The notes: a model not told the origin generated them from the letters alone. Shown: positions 26,268 through 35,232, numbered from the stretch's first letter. The stretch: DNA of 64,000 nt from Leifsonia sp. Root112D2 (GCF_001424905.1 NZ_LMCU01000001.1:1419480-1483479); one strand, 5' to 3'. Translations and numbers: made by a program.

Positions 26268-26296
26268 TTGACTCCTATGGAATTACTAGGTTTACT
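26268..26296 (+). promoter_or_regulatory. Putative promoter of ABC importer operon with internal inverted repeat
   Basis: TTGACT, a spacer of exactly 17 bases and TTTACT precede the importer gene by 44 bases. The whole spacer (CCTATGGAATTACTAGG) has CCTA and TAGG at its ends, an imperfect palindrome placed where a repressor would block RNA polymerase. Confidence 0.45.
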
Positions 26297-26309
26297 TGGC
26301 AAAAGAAAA

Positions 26310-26327
26310 TGATTAATGCTCAGTTAA
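26310..26327 (+). promoter_or_regulatory. Third copy of 18-bp motif, just before importer gene
   Basis: The sequence TGATTAATGCTCAGTTAA ends 12 bases before the GTG start and abuts the Shine-Dalgarno (AAGGAG, 26329-26334). It begins 146 bases (2 x 73) after the second copy. If the promoter at 26268 is right, this copy lies in the transcribed leader. Confidence 0.5.
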
Positions 26328-26339
26328 AAAGGAGACCTC

Positions 26340-27389
26340 GTGATCAATCGCTCCGTGATTGCCACTATTCTTGTGGCCGCTGCACTCCTGGGCTTGAGCG
26401 GATGCAGTGCTTCCGCCAGCGCCACGCTCAAGGGCCCCATCGAACCGCCTGAATTGCGACTCGGATATTTTCCCAACTTCACACACGCTCCGGCAATCGT
26501 TGGCGTCGAAAAGGGGTTCTACCAGAGCGAGCTCGGCACCCCGACGAAGCTGAGCACGCAAACTTTCAACGCGGGCCCTGCGGCGCTTGAAGCGCTCCTC
26601 AGCGGCTCGATCGATGCCGCGTTCATGGGACCGAGCCCGACGATCACTGGGTTTGTGCAGAGCAAAGGCGAAGCATTGCAAGTGGTCGCCGGAGCTGCTG
26701 CGAACGGCGCATTCCTGGTGGTGCGCAAGGGCATAACAAGCGTGGCCGACTTGAAGGGCAAGACGCTGGCAACGCCCCAGCTCGGCAACACGCAGGACGT
26801 CGCGCTGCGTTTTTGGCTCAAACGACAGGGATACAAGACCACCACGGAGGGCGGCGGTGACGTGACGATTCAACCCCAGTCGAATGGCACGGCGCTGCAG
26901 GCGTTCGTGCAGGGAAACATTGACGGTGCATGGGAGCCGGAACCATACGCATCCCAAATGATGGCAAAAGGCAACGGGCACGTGTTGGTCGACGAGTCGC
27001 AAATCTGGCCCAATCACAAGTTTGTGGTTACCAATCTTGTTGTGAGCAAGAGCTATCTGTCCCGGTATCCGGATGCGGTAAGTCGCCTTCTCAAGGGCCT
27101 CCTGAAGTCGCTGGACTACATCGATAAGGACCCCTCAGAATCAAAGACACTTGTCAATACCAGCTTGAAAGATCTCACGGGAACTGCCATTCCGGTGCAG
27201 GAACTCGATAGGGCGTGGAGCAACGTCGAATTCACCTCGGATCCGATTGCGAGCAGCCTCATTGAGGGGGCACAGCATGCCCAGGCTGTGGGTCTGCTCG
27301 CGAGCGCCAATCTCAGCGGTCTCTATGACCTCAAGCCGTTGAACAAGCTCCTTGCCGAGAGCGGGTCGAAGGAAGTGGCGGGACCATGA
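26340..27389 (+). CDS. SsuA/NMT1-type substrate-binding lipoprotein
   Basis: This 349-residue protein has signal sequence and lipobox LLGLSGC (Cys 22). The mature part has the NMT1/SsuA fold pattern: LRLGYFPNFTHAPAIVGVEKGFY, then GSIDAAFMGPSPTI, DLKGKTLATPQLGNTQD and GNIDGAWEPEPYAS. These proteins capture aliphatic sulfonates, taurine, nitrate or related anions outside the membrane. The GTG start has a good AAGGAG. The gene begins a three-gene ABC operon next to an Rrf2 regulator and shares upstream motifs with cys genes, so a sulfur compound (sulfonate or sulfate) is the likely ligand. Confidence 0.85.
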   Translation: MINRSVIATILVAAALLGLSGCSASASATLKGPIEPPELRLGYFPNFTHAPAIVGVEKGFYQSELGTPTKLSTQTFNAGPAALEALLSGSIDAAFMGPSPTITGFVQSKGEALQVVAGAAANGAFLVVRKGITSVADLKGKTLATPQLGNTQDVALRFWLKRQGYKTTTEGGGDVTIQPQSNGTALQAFVQGNIDGAWEPEPYASQMMAKGNGHVLVDESQIWPNHKFVVTNLVVSKSYLSRYPDAVSRLLKGLLKSLDYIDKDPSESKTLVNTSLKDLTGTAIPVQELDRAWSNVEFTSDPIASSLIEGAQHAQAVGLLASANLSGLYDLKPLNKLLAESGSKEVAGP

Positions 27390-28150
27390 CCACAATGATG
27401 GTCGATGAGTCTGCCGTTCGCTTGGATGCGGTCAGCAAGATATTCGGCAATGGCCTCAACGGCACCCAAGCGCTGGCGTCGGTGGATCTCTCGGTGCGCG
27501 AAGGCGAGTTTGTCTGCTTCCTGGGTCGCTCAGGTTGTGGAAAGAGCACATTGCTCTCAATCATTGCGGGCCTCGACGTCCCTACGGAGGGGAGGGTGGA
27601 TGTCGGTGGTCGCCGAGTTGCGATGATGTTCCAGGACGCTAATCTCTTTCCTTGGCTCACCGTTGCTGAAAACATTAAGCTCGCCCTTCGTCTTTCCGGT
27701 ATTCCAAAAGATGACTGGGACCGGCGCACGGGTGAACTGCTCAATATTGTGCGCCTGAGGGGCCTGGAGAAGATGAGGCCACACGAACTTTCGGGGGGTA
27801 TGCGGCAACGTGTCGCACTTGCGCGTTCGCTGGCACAGGAGTGTGATGTGCTCTTGATGGATGAGCCGTTCGCGGCACTGGATGCGATCACTCGAGACGC
27901 GTTGCACAATGAGCTGGAACGCATCTGGCTGGAACGGTCCCTCACTATTCTCTTCGTGACTCATAATGTTCGCGAGGCCGTGCGTCTCGGTGACCGTGTC
28001 GTCTTGATGCACCCGGCTCCGGGCCGTATTAGCAGGGAGATGGAGGTCGAGCTCTCCCGACCGCGGCGAATGGATGATGCCGAGGTGGCAGTTCGCGCCG
28101 CTGTCCTGCACGCCGAACTTGATGATCAGATTATCGGCGGTGAGAACTGA
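27386..28150 (+). CDS. ABC transporter ATPase, SsuB/TauB type
   Basis: This 254-residue ATPase has Walker A GRSGCGKST (47-55), Q-loop MFQDANLFPW, signature LSGGMRQR (about 135), Walker B LLMDEPFAALD and switch FVTHNVREAV. The length and the D-loop/H-loop are normal. It overlaps the binding-protein gene by 4 bases. It powers the importer formed with the neighbouring lipoprotein and permease. Confidence 0.93.
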   Translation: MTTMMVDESAVRLDAVSKIFGNGLNGTQALASVDLSVREGEFVCFLGRSGCGKSTLLSIIAGLDVPTEGRVDVGGRRVAMMFQDANLFPWLTVAENIKLALRLSGIPKDDWDRRTGELLNIVRLRGLEKMRPHELSGGMRQRVALARSLAQECDVLLMDEPFAALDAITRDALHNELERIWLERSLTILFVTHNVREAVRLGDRVVLMHPAPGRISREMEVELSRPRRMDDAEVAVRAAVLHAELDDQIIGGEN

Positions 28151-29049
28151 TGGCCGGGATGGAGCTTCGCGCACCTCTGATCGGTCGTAAAGGCGACGTG
28201 GCTTATTCAAGAATCGAGTCTTCAACCTCGGCGAGAACACTTCATACCGGGGGCCATCCTGGCCGATGGTCAAAGTTGTATTCACGTCTTTGGCCGCTCC
28301 TGCTAGCGATTCTGTTTGTGCTTGTGATCTGGCAGGGGGTGTATTTTTCGGGTTGGAAACCGAGCTATGTTCTGCCATCGCCGGCCGCGGTTGGTCAACA
28401 AATTCTCACAATGCTTGGCGAGCCACGGTTTTGGCAGGCTGTCGCAACAACGATGACTCGTGCGCTAATCGGGTTCGGTGTAGCAGTCTCGCTTGGCACA
28501 GCGCTGGGTATTGCCGTGAGCAGGTTTCGCATAGTCAAGGCCGCAGTAGGGTCCCTTTTGACAGGCCTGCAGACAATGCCATCCATCGCTTGGTTTCCCT
28601 TCGCGATACTTCTGTTTGGGCTGACCGAACAGGCGATCCTCTTCGTGGTGGTGTTGGGGGCGGCGCCGTCGGTCGCGAACGGCCTCATCTCCGGGATCGG
28701 AGATGTCTCTCCCCACCTAATTCGTGCGGCACGGACGATGGGCGCGCGAGGTGTTTCGCTCTACCGATTCATCGTTCTTCCAGCCGCTCTCCCGGCCTAC
28801 CTCAGCGGATTGAACCAGGGGTGGGCATTTGCATGGCGATCCTTGATGGCGGGTGAGCTATTAGTGATCATCGCGTCCCGACCGTCGCTGGGTGTACAAC
28901 TGGCTTACTATCGTGACTTTGCGAATGCTCCCGCCCTGGTTGCGAGCATGATATTCATTTTGGTCATTGGTATGGTTGTTGACGGGGTCTTCTCCCGGAT
29001 CTCTAACGCAGCCCGCGTCCGTCGTGGGCTTGGTGCGGTCAGCCGCTGA
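28150..29049 (+). CDS. ABC transporter permease, SsuC/TauC type
   Basis: This 299-residue inner-membrane protein has about six helices and the binding-protein-dependent permease EAA loop (ARTMGARGVSLYRFIVLPAALPAYLSGLNQGWAFAWR region, about 195-230). Its ATG shares a base with the ATPase stop (TGATG). The extra basic N-terminus of about 35 residues before the first helix is longer than usual. It forms the membrane channel of the sulfonate-type importer. Confidence 0.9.
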   Translation: MAGMELRAPLIGRKGDVAYSRIESSTSARTLHTGGHPGRWSKLYSRLWPLLLAILFVLVIWQGVYFSGWKPSYVLPSPAAVGQQILTMLGEPRFWQAVATTMTRALIGFGVAVSLGTALGIAVSRFRIVKAAVGSLLTGLQTMPSIAWFPFAILLFGLTEQAILFVVVLGAAPSVANGLISGIGDVSPHLIRAARTMGARGVSLYRFIVLPAALPAYLSGLNQGWAFAWRSLMAGELLVIIASRPSLGVQLAYYRDFANAPALVASMIFILVIGMVVDGVFSRISNAARVRRGLGAVSR

Positions 29050-29111
29050 CGCGTCTGCTGGCCGTATTCGCTACGCGTACGGATGCTTTCGGCCACTCGA
29101 GGGAGTAGACG

Positions 29112-29567
29112 ATGCAGGTCACGGCAAAAGCTGACTATGCGCTCAGGGCGCTCGCGGAGCTGGCCGCGACGCCGTCGGGGGTCGCAACGAGAGCCCAGCT
29201 CGCTGAAGCTCAACAAGTTCCAAGCAAGTTTCTTGAAGCGATTCTGCTTGATCTCAAACGGGCGGGCTTACTGACTGCCCAGCGGGGCGCAGCCGGCGGC
29301 TATGCGCTCGCGATTGCTGCCGATCAGATCTCACTGGCTGACGGCATGCGTGCGGTCGAAGGACCGCTTGCCGGAGTGCGTGGTCTCCCGCCCGAGGATA
29401 CGGAATATCGAGGCGCCGCAGCGCCTTTGCGCGAGGTGTGGGTCGCCGTGCGGGCAGGTATTAGGGCTGTTCTTGAAGCGACCACCATCGCCGATCTGGT
29501 GTCGGGAAGTCTCCCTAAGTCGGTGCGAGAACTTCTGGAGCCGGATGACGTTTGGCAGCGTCGCTGA
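29112..29567 (+). CDS. Rrf2-family transcriptional regulator, cysteine-free
   Basis: This 151-residue protein opens MQVTAKADYALRALAELA and carries the family winged helix (LAEAQQVPSKFLEAILLDLKRAGLL, RGAAGGYALA). It has no cysteines, so it cannot hold an Fe-S cluster like IscR or NsrR. It resembles the CymR-type members that control sulfur metabolism, often by sensing CysK/O-acetylserine. Its position 62 bases after the importer genes makes it the prime candidate to bind one of the shared motifs found upstream of the importer and cys operons. Confidence 0.85.
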   Translation: MQVTAKADYALRALAELAATPSGVATRAQLAEAQQVPSKFLEAILLDLKRAGLLTAQRGAAGGYALAIAADQISLADGMRAVEGPLAGVRGLPPEDTEYRGAAAPLREVWVAVRAGIRAVLEATTIADLVSGSLPKSVRELLEPDDVWQRR

Positions 29568-29754
29568 GCGAGTCTTGATGCGGGCATGACCCCACATGCA
29601 GGCTCCTGCTCGATTCATTCTTGTGCGGCTCGGGCTTCCCGGCGCTTCTCTTAAAGCCTGCCGCTGAGTCAGTGCGTGCGGTAGCGTTCGCTCAACGCAA
29701 CTGACGGCGGTCGCGGGGTGCGGCATCCGTTCTGATCGAGGAGGATCCACCGTC

Positions 29755-30264
29755 GTGACAGCTGCACTCAAGCAATTGATTGACCGGAATCTCGAGGCGG
29801 TCTCCGCCAAAGATCTTGACAAAGCGGTGGCAGCATTCGCCGTTGACGGCGCGCTGATCGACCCGCACTACCCGATCGACCGCATGCAAGGGCATGAGCA
29901 GATCGCCGAGGGATTCCGCTGGGTTTTCGCCGGTATGCAACAGCTGGGCTTCACCGTCGAGCGGTACTTCTTCGCCGATGACGGGCTCACCGTCTCGGTT
30001 GAGGTGCTTTCGAACCACGTGCTCAAGAACGGTCGCCCGCTTGAGTTTCGTCAAGTGTTCGTCGTCGAAACCTGCGACGGACTTATCACCCGCTGGCAGG
30101 CATACGAGCCATACGGGCCGCACGGCGTTGGTGGCTTCTTCCTGGGCCTCGGCAAACGAGCTACCGGATGCGTCACCGCGCCCCCGCCTGAACCGGTGCG
30201 AGCGATCCTCCAGCGACACGGTGCCGGGGTCGCTCACCACTCCACGGTGATGGGCGCGGAATGA
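29755..30264 (+). CDS. NTF2-like (SnoaL-type) protein
   Basis: This 169-residue protein has the small alpha+beta-cone pattern: LKQLIDRNLEAVSAKDLDKAVAAFAVDGALIDPHYP, then EQIAEGFRWVFAGM and VFVVETCDGLITRWQAYEPYG. The fold serves enzymes (polyketide cyclases, isomerases) and ligand-binding proteins, and nothing here fixes the role. The GTG start is preceded by GAGGAGG. The C-terminal 35 residues are not part of the fold. The 187 bases before it hold no other gene. Confidence 0.7.
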   Translation: MTAALKQLIDRNLEAVSAKDLDKAVAAFAVDGALIDPHYPIDRMQGHEQIAEGFRWVFAGMQQLGFTVERYFFADDGLTVSVEVLSNHVLKNGRPLEFRQVFVVETCDGLITRWQAYEPYGPHGVGGFFLGLGKRATGCVTAPPPEPVRAILQRHGAGVAHHSTVMGAE

Positions 30265-30276
30265 GAGTTTCGCGCT

Positions 30277-30294
30277 CGGGGTTCATCAACCCCG
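30277..30294 (+). terminator. Hairpin after NTF2-like gene
   Basis: Perfect stem CGGGGTT-CATC-AACCCCG lies 13 bases after the stop. There is no T-run, so termination is only likely, not certain. Confidence 0.4.
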
Positions 30295-30324
30295 ATCTGG
30301 TTCAGTACGGGTTACGGTTTACCC

Positions 30325-31086
30325 GTGGAAGAAGAGCACGCTCCCGAACGGATGCCGGACGGTCACCCTGACCCACGGCCCGCTCTGACGCGCCGCACGG
30401 TCATCACCGGTGCGGCGGGAATTGTCGCGTTGGCCGCGGTTGGCGTTGGTGCGTTCCGTCTTCTGCAGCCGGCGGGGCCTGGCAAGCTCGTTCCCTCATT
30501 GATCGCGGCAAAGTCTTTTTACGTTGCCCATCATGGCGGGTCTGCCGATTGGCCGGAGATGTCGATGGAGGCGTATCGAAACTCCGTCGCTCGGGGAGTC
30601 GACGCCCTTGAGATCTCGCTTGCCCGCACTTCTGATGGCGTGTGGTTCGGCTTGCACGACAAGACTTTGGATCGCACGTCGGGAACAAGCGGATTCATCG
30701 CATCCGAACACAGCTGGAACGAGGTGCGACAGCACAAGATCGCGTATCCGCAAACAGCCCGCCAAGGCGGCGCGGCGCAGCCGTACGCCAGGGTCGAGGA
30801 GCTCATCGACGCATTCGGCGGCAGCCACACGATCTTCATCGATCCCAAGTGGGTTCCGCGCACCCACTACGGTGAGTTGCTGACGATCATGGAGCGTCAT
30901 GCCGAGAAGCCGACGCAGACATTCGTGGCGAAGTCGTATTGCACGGGTCTCGCGTGGTCAGCCGTGAAGGCATTCCACAAACCCGTGATCGGCCATGTGA
31001 TCCCCAACCGCAAGGCGGCACGGGTGGCTTTGTCAAAGGGGGCTAGCGGGCTCATGGTCTCAGGTGTTCTCGAAGTACTTGAATGA
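30325..31086 (+). CDS. Glycerophosphodiester phosphodiesterase-like exported protein
   Basis: This 253-residue protein has an N-terminal twin-arginine-like signal (TRRTVITGAAGIVALAAVGVGAF), so it is probably exported or anchored. The GDPD-like barrel shows AHHGGSADWPEMSMEAYRNSVARGVDALEISLARTSDGVW and LHDKTLDRTSGT, matching the HR/E.D/H pattern. The first motif is HHGG where most family members have HRG, which may change catalysis. The GTG at 30325 has no good ribosome site. The ATG at 30352 is an alternative and keeps the signal. Confidence 0.75.
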   Translation: MEEEHAPERMPDGHPDPRPALTRRTVITGAAGIVALAAVGVGAFRLLQPAGPGKLVPSLIAAKSFYVAHHGGSADWPEMSMEAYRNSVARGVDALEISLARTSDGVWFGLHDKTLDRTSGTSGFIASEHSWNEVRQHKIAYPQTARQGGAAQPYARVEELIDAFGGSHTIFIDPKWVPRTHYGELLTIMERHAEKPTQTFVAKSYCTGLAWSAVKAFHKPVIGHVIPNRKAARVALSKGASGLMVSGVLEVLE

Positions 31087-31099
31087 GGTAGCAGTGACA

Positions 31100-31118
31100 C
31101 CGCCTTGGCGCAAGGCGG
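31100..31118 (+). terminator. Hairpin between convergent genes
   Basis: Perfect 8-bp stem CCGCCTTG-GCG-CAAGGCGG lies 13 bases after the GDPD-like stop. It may serve the converging esterase-like gene as well. No T-run follows. Confidence 0.4.
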
Positions 31119-31253
31119 GGCGGTAACGGTTTCCGACTGCGTAGTCGGGCTCATCCCGCGCTGGCAGGCCCCGGTGTCGGTGCCGGAACCTTCTTGCCGG
31201 GCGTCGACAAATGAGCCGCCGATTCCTCCGCAGCTCCCTCCGAGGCGGTCACA

Positions 31254-32897
31254 TCAGCGTTGCACGTGGATGCCCTTCGGCGTGACGAAGATCGAGACCG
31301 TCGCCGTGCTGTTCGGGTGGTCGAGCTTCGTGGTGTCGATCGCCAGGTACTGCCCGTCATCCTGCTGCCCGTTCGGCAGCATCTTGGCGTGCAACGTGTA
31401 CGGGGCGGCGGAATTCGTCACGCCGTCGATGCCGAAGTCGTTGTCGTTGCTGATCACGAGCGTGCGTCCGCCATCCGTCGTCGCCACGCCCTCGATCTTG
31501 TCGTGACCGAAGAATCCGCCCGTGGGGTCGAGCTTGGTGAGCAGCACGCCGAGGTCGACGGCTGTCGACTTGGCGGCTGGAGTGATGCCCACCGAGGCAA
31601 GTGCGGTGGCGGATGCCGCGGTGTCGGCCGTTCCCACGAAGGCGTCGATCGACTGCTTCGCGGTGCCCACAAGCAGGCCGCCCTTGGCCGCGTCGTATCG
31701 CGCGCCGGCTACGCGGGAGGCGGGGCCGACATCCGTCGCGTGGGAGAGGTCGATCGAGTAGAGCCGCTTGTACGCCGAGGGCTCAACCTTGCCGTCGCGC
31801 TCGTCAACGATGAACCTGGTGCTCGAGAGAGCCGTGATCTCACTGACCGCGCCGCTGTTCATCTTGGGGTCGGTGAGCAGATAAATGTATTCGTGTGTGG
31901 CGCGGCTCTTCAGGTCGTACGTCACGATGCGCAGGGTGGTCACTTTGGAGGGCTTGGCGGTCAGGTCCGGCGTCTGCAGAGCGGACTGCATGATTCCGAC
32001 CAGCGTCTTGCCATCGGGAGTGACCGTCAGGCCCTCCATCCCCTTGTTCGGCACACGCATGGCGAGCTCGGCGGGCAGGCTGCCGTCGAACGGTGACAGG
32101 CGCCCGATCTGGCGACCATTGCGGTCGAAATGGGTGATGAAGGGGCCGTATTCGTCGGAGACCCAGAAGGTGCCGTCTCTAAGGGCGACGATGCCTTCAG
32201 GGTCGTACCCGTTCGTGCTCGTCGGCAGCGCCTTGCCATTGAGGTCGGTGATAGTCTCGCCGGTGTTCGCCTGCGAATTCACCAGGCCGTTGTAAGGGCT
32301 GCCGTCGGCGGCGCGCAGCGGGATGGTCTTCTTCAGCACGGCCTTCGTGCCCGTGAGCGTGAACCTGCCGATTGCCGGCGTGAACGTCGGCAGTGGCTCG
32401 ATCTTGGTGCTGCCGTCGGGCGAGTCCACGTTCGGGCCGCGGTCGGTGAGTCCGTAGAACTCGTTCTTCGAGCCCGGAACCGGCGTCAGTGACGATCCGT
32501 ACGCGCCTTCGGTGATCTTCACGCCACCGATCGTGGCGAGTGGTGGAAGGTTGGTGCTGTACAGCGTGACGGCATCATTGATCGTGTACGTGAAGCTGTC
32601 GACGCCGGTGAAGTCGGTGGCGGGAACGTAGCGGAACGTGCCATCCGGGTTCAACGTGAGGGCGCCGTGCGCGGTGCTCGTGTGCGAGACGATGGTGCCG
32701 GATGCCCCGCGATCGTTGTCGAAAACCCCGTCACGCGAATGCACATCCAGCGCGCGCCCCGCGGTGATGAGGTAGGCGTCGTCTACGGCCGCGCTCGGCC
32801 CGCTCGGCTGGTGCGCGGATGCCACGCCGCCGGCGAGCAGCGAGAAGGCCACCCCACCCACGACGGCGGCGGACATGGCGATGGTCGGACGCTTCAT
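31254..32897 (-). CDS. Secreted esterase-like phytase-domain protein
   Basis: This 547-residue protein has a clear signal peptide (MKRPTIAMSAAVVGGVAFSLLAGGVASA). A cadherin/Ig-like repeat follows (AAVDDAYLITAGRALDVHSRDGVFDND to DSFTYTINDAV, about 35-110). Then comes the esterase-like phytase propeller (GGVKITEGAYGSSLTPVPGSKNEFYGLTDRGPNVD, later YDPEGIVALRDGTFWVSDEYGPFITHFDRNG and NKGMEGLTVTPDGKTLVG). Family members are thought to cleave phosphate esters or bind sugars, but direct evidence is thin. It stands alone. Confidence 0.82.
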   Translation of the reverse strand: MKRPTIAMSAAVVGGVAFSLLAGGVASAHQPSGPSAAVDDAYLITAGRALDVHSRDGVFDNDRGASGTIVSHTSTAHGALTLNPDGTFRYVPATDFTGVDSFTYTINDAVTLYSTNLPPLATIGGVKITEGAYGSSLTPVPGSKNEFYGLTDRGPNVDSPDGSTKIEPLPTFTPAIGRFTLTGTKAVLKKTIPLRAADGSPYNGLVNSQANTGETITDLNGKALPTSTNGYDPEGIVALRDGTFWVSDEYGPFITHFDRNGRQIGRLSPFDGSLPAELAMRVPNKGMEGLTVTPDGKTLVGIMQSALQTPDLTAKPSKVTTLRIVTYDLKSRATHEYIYLLTDPKMNSGAVSEITALSSTRFIVDERDGKVEPSAYKRLYSIDLSHATDVGPASRVAGARYDAAKGGLLVGTAKQSIDAFVGTADTAASATALASVGITPAAKSTAVDLGVLLTKLDPTGGFFGHDKIEGVATTDGGRTLVISNDNDFGIDGVTNSAAPYTLHAKMLPNGQQDDGQYLAIDTTKLDHPNSTATVSIFVTPKGIHVQR

Positions 32898-33076
32898 TCT
32901 GGAGACTCCCTGGTGGCTGGCGGCCTGGAGAGCGACCGCTTGTCAGTCATACCGAGGGGGAGTGGACTCGACGCAGACGGACCGTGACGCGCAGGCGCGT
33001 TGCCCCAGAACGGGGGGTGAACGACAATCGCCGTTGGCTCCGATCGTGGCTCTGATCGAGCCGCCGATCGGCGCCG

Positions 33077-33877
33077 TCAGCCGTGGCTCAGGTGCTGCAG
33101 GATGGCCGTCGAGACGGCCTGCATCCCAGCCGCATTCGGGTGGAATGGTGCGCCATCTCGCGCGCGTACGCCGAAGGTGAACCCGGTGACCCACGGATCG
33201 GCCGAGCCGACCGCATGGTCGGTGCTCAGCGCGGCCATCGGAATGAACTCGGCGACAGATTCGCGCGCCGCTGTCTCGAAGGCGCTCGTGAGCTCGGCGC
33301 CGACAGCGCGGAACCCGGCCAGTTCGTCGACGGTGAACGGCGCGGTGCGGCTGGGTTCGGTCAGCGGGCCGATGATCGTGAGATAGTCCACGAGCAGAAT
33401 CCGCGCGTGCGGCGCTCGCCGAGCTGCCTCCTCGACCACGGCGATGAGCCCCGCCGCCGCAGCCGCGACGCGCTGCGGGGTGACCGCCCCGATCGGGTCG
33501 CCGACGCGGTGCCGCAGCAACAAGCGGGCAACGGGACGCGACGACATCCAGGCCGTGAACGCCGTCTGCAGCATCGACCCGACGTATCCCAGGTCGTTGC
33601 CGCCGACGGTGATGGTCACCAGATCGAGCTCGTCTGCGAAGTTGATGGACTCGATCTGCGGTGCGAAACGACCGCGGCCTGTGCCCTGGGCCGCCGTGAG
33701 GATCGTCTCGGTGGTTGCCCCGGAGATGGAGGCATCGATGAGACTGGCGCCGAGCGCCGCGGCGGTCAGGTGGGCATAGTTGCGCTCGGAGCGCCCCGCG
33801 CGGCGCTGGGCAAAGGGTGGGATGCCGGGGCCCGACGCGAATGAACTACCGAGCGCGGCCATGCGGGAGATGCTCAC
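33077..33877 (-). CDS. SGNH/GDSL hydrolase
   Basis: This 266-residue protein has block I AALGSSFASGPG (a GDSL variant, Ser nucleophile), block III VTITVGGNDLGY and block V FHPNAAG, so the full catalytic set is present. There is no signal peptide, so it is probably cytoplasmic or exported by another route. The family covers esterases, lipases and deacylases; the substrate is unknown. It is divergent from another SGNH hydrolase at 34043. Confidence 0.82.
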   Translation of the reverse strand: MSISRMAALGSSFASGPGIPPFAQRRAGRSERNYAHLTAAALGASLIDASISGATTETILTAAQGTGRGRFAPQIESINFADELDLVTITVGGNDLGYVGSMLQTAFTAWMSSRPVARLLLRHRVGDPIGAVTPQRVAAAAAGLIAVVEEAARRAPHARILLVDYLTIIGPLTEPSRTAPFTVDELAGFRAVGAELTSAFETAARESVAEFIPMAALSTDHAVGSADPWVTGFTFGVRARDGAPFHPNAAGMQAVSTAILQHLSHG

Positions 33878-34042
33878 GCAGCAACCTTAGCGACGTGCGC
33901 CCGGCGGTCTGGCGACGGTGATCGGTGGGTAGTGAGCGAAGCGCTACCGTTGTACCCGACTCATCGACGATTCGCGGCCCCGTTCATGGGGCCAGGGACG
34001 TTGCCCTGAGCGCTTTTTCCACGAGTGAAAGGACAACGCCCG

Positions 34043-35179
34043 GTGTCGGAATATGCATTGACGGAACGCGAGCTCGAGGGCAGAGTGTACGGGGCTCTCG
34101 AATTCGAATCCGTTCCCGGCGGAATCGCGCCGTTGCGCCTGCCCGCCTGGACGCGGCCGCAGCATGCCGGCGGGGGCATCGACCGCATGTCGGCGCAGAC
34201 GAGTGGCGTGCGCATCCGCGTGCTTACGGCGGCCGCACGCATCCGGCTCGAGGTGACCTTCACGCGCACCACAACGCGCGGCAACCCGGCCCGTCTGATT
34301 CGCGTCGTTGCCGAGACCCCGCTCGTCGAGCTCCCGCTCACCCTCGACGAGGGCGACCTGCTCTTTGAGGCAACCGACGGCACCGCCGTGCGCGAGGCCG
34401 GTGAGCGCTCGCAGCTCGTTTTCGAGCTCGACGACGCCGGGGTCGAGCGACTCGTCACCATCTGGCTGCCGACCCCGGCCGCCTGCGTTTTTCATTCGCT
34501 GAGTGCGGATGCACCGCTGCGCCCCGCACCGGCACAGGGCGCGCGCTGGATTCACTACGGCAGCTCCATCAGTCACGGATCGAGCCTGGCTGACCCGCGC
34601 GGGCCCTGGCCGCAGCAGGTGGCGCGCGAGCTCGGCCTCGATCTGGTCAATATGGGCTTCGCTGGCAACGCGATGCTCGACGGTTTCGTTGCGCGGTCGA
34701 TCGCACAGGCTCCCGCCGAGCTGATCACGCTGAAGATCGGCATCAACATCGTCAACGGCGACGCAATGCGCGCTCGCACCTTCGTGCCTGCGGTGCACAA
34801 TTTTCTGGACCTCGTGAGGGCGGGGCATCCGTCGACGCCGCTCGCCGTCATCACCGCGCTCGCCTGCCCGATTCACGAGGATGCGACGGGGCCGACTCGC
34901 GAAGTCTCCCCCGGCAAGACCGGTGCCACGCCGCGAGAAATTCCTGACGGAGACGGCAGCCTCACCCTGCGACGCACTCGCTCGCTGCTCGAGCAGGTGG
35001 TCGCGGCGCGGGAGGACACGGCGCTGCACCTTGTCGACGGGCTGACCCTGCTCGGTGTTGATGATGGGCGCCTGCCCGACAACCTGCATCCCGACCAGGT
35101 CGGCCACGACCTCATCGCAGCGCGCTTCATGCCTGTCGCTCGCCGGCTGTTGGAGTCGACGCCGGTCGTTGGCCGCTAG
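34043..35179 (+). CDS. SGNH hydrolase with N-terminal beta-sandwich domain
   Basis: This 378-residue protein starts at GTG 34043, chosen because AAAGGA lies about 9 bases upstream. The GTG at 34025 has no such site. Residues 1-155 form a beta-rich domain. The SGNH domain follows with IHYGSSISHGSS, NMGFAGNAMLD, LKIGINIVNG and LHPDQVGHDL. The layout resembles SsfX3-type acyltransferase/esterases of actinomycetes. The substrate is unknown. Confidence 0.8.
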   Translation: MSEYALTERELEGRVYGALEFESVPGGIAPLRLPAWTRPQHAGGGIDRMSAQTSGVRIRVLTAAARIRLEVTFTRTTTRGNPARLIRVVAETPLVELPLTLDEGDLLFEATDGTAVREAGERSQLVFELDDAGVERLVTIWLPTPAACVFHSLSADAPLRPAPAQGARWIHYGSSISHGSSLADPRGPWPQQVARELGLDLVNMGFAGNAMLDGFVARSIAQAPAELITLKIGINIVNGDAMRARTFVPAVHNFLDLVRAGHPSTPLAVITALACPIHEDATGPTREVSPGKTGATPREIPDGDGSLTLRRTRSLLEQVVAAREDTALHLVDGLTLLGVDDGRLPDNLHPDQVGHDLIAARFMPVARRLLESTPVVGR

Positions 35180-35232
35180 AGCTTTTCCGCGCGGTCGACG
35201 TACGCTGAAGGCAGGGCAGAAGGGGGATCGTC

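Noticed and set aside
31151..31360. Small minus frame after the GDPD-like gene
   Set aside because: Arg/Ser/Thr-rich shadow of the end of the esterase-like gene and its spacer; no ribosome site.
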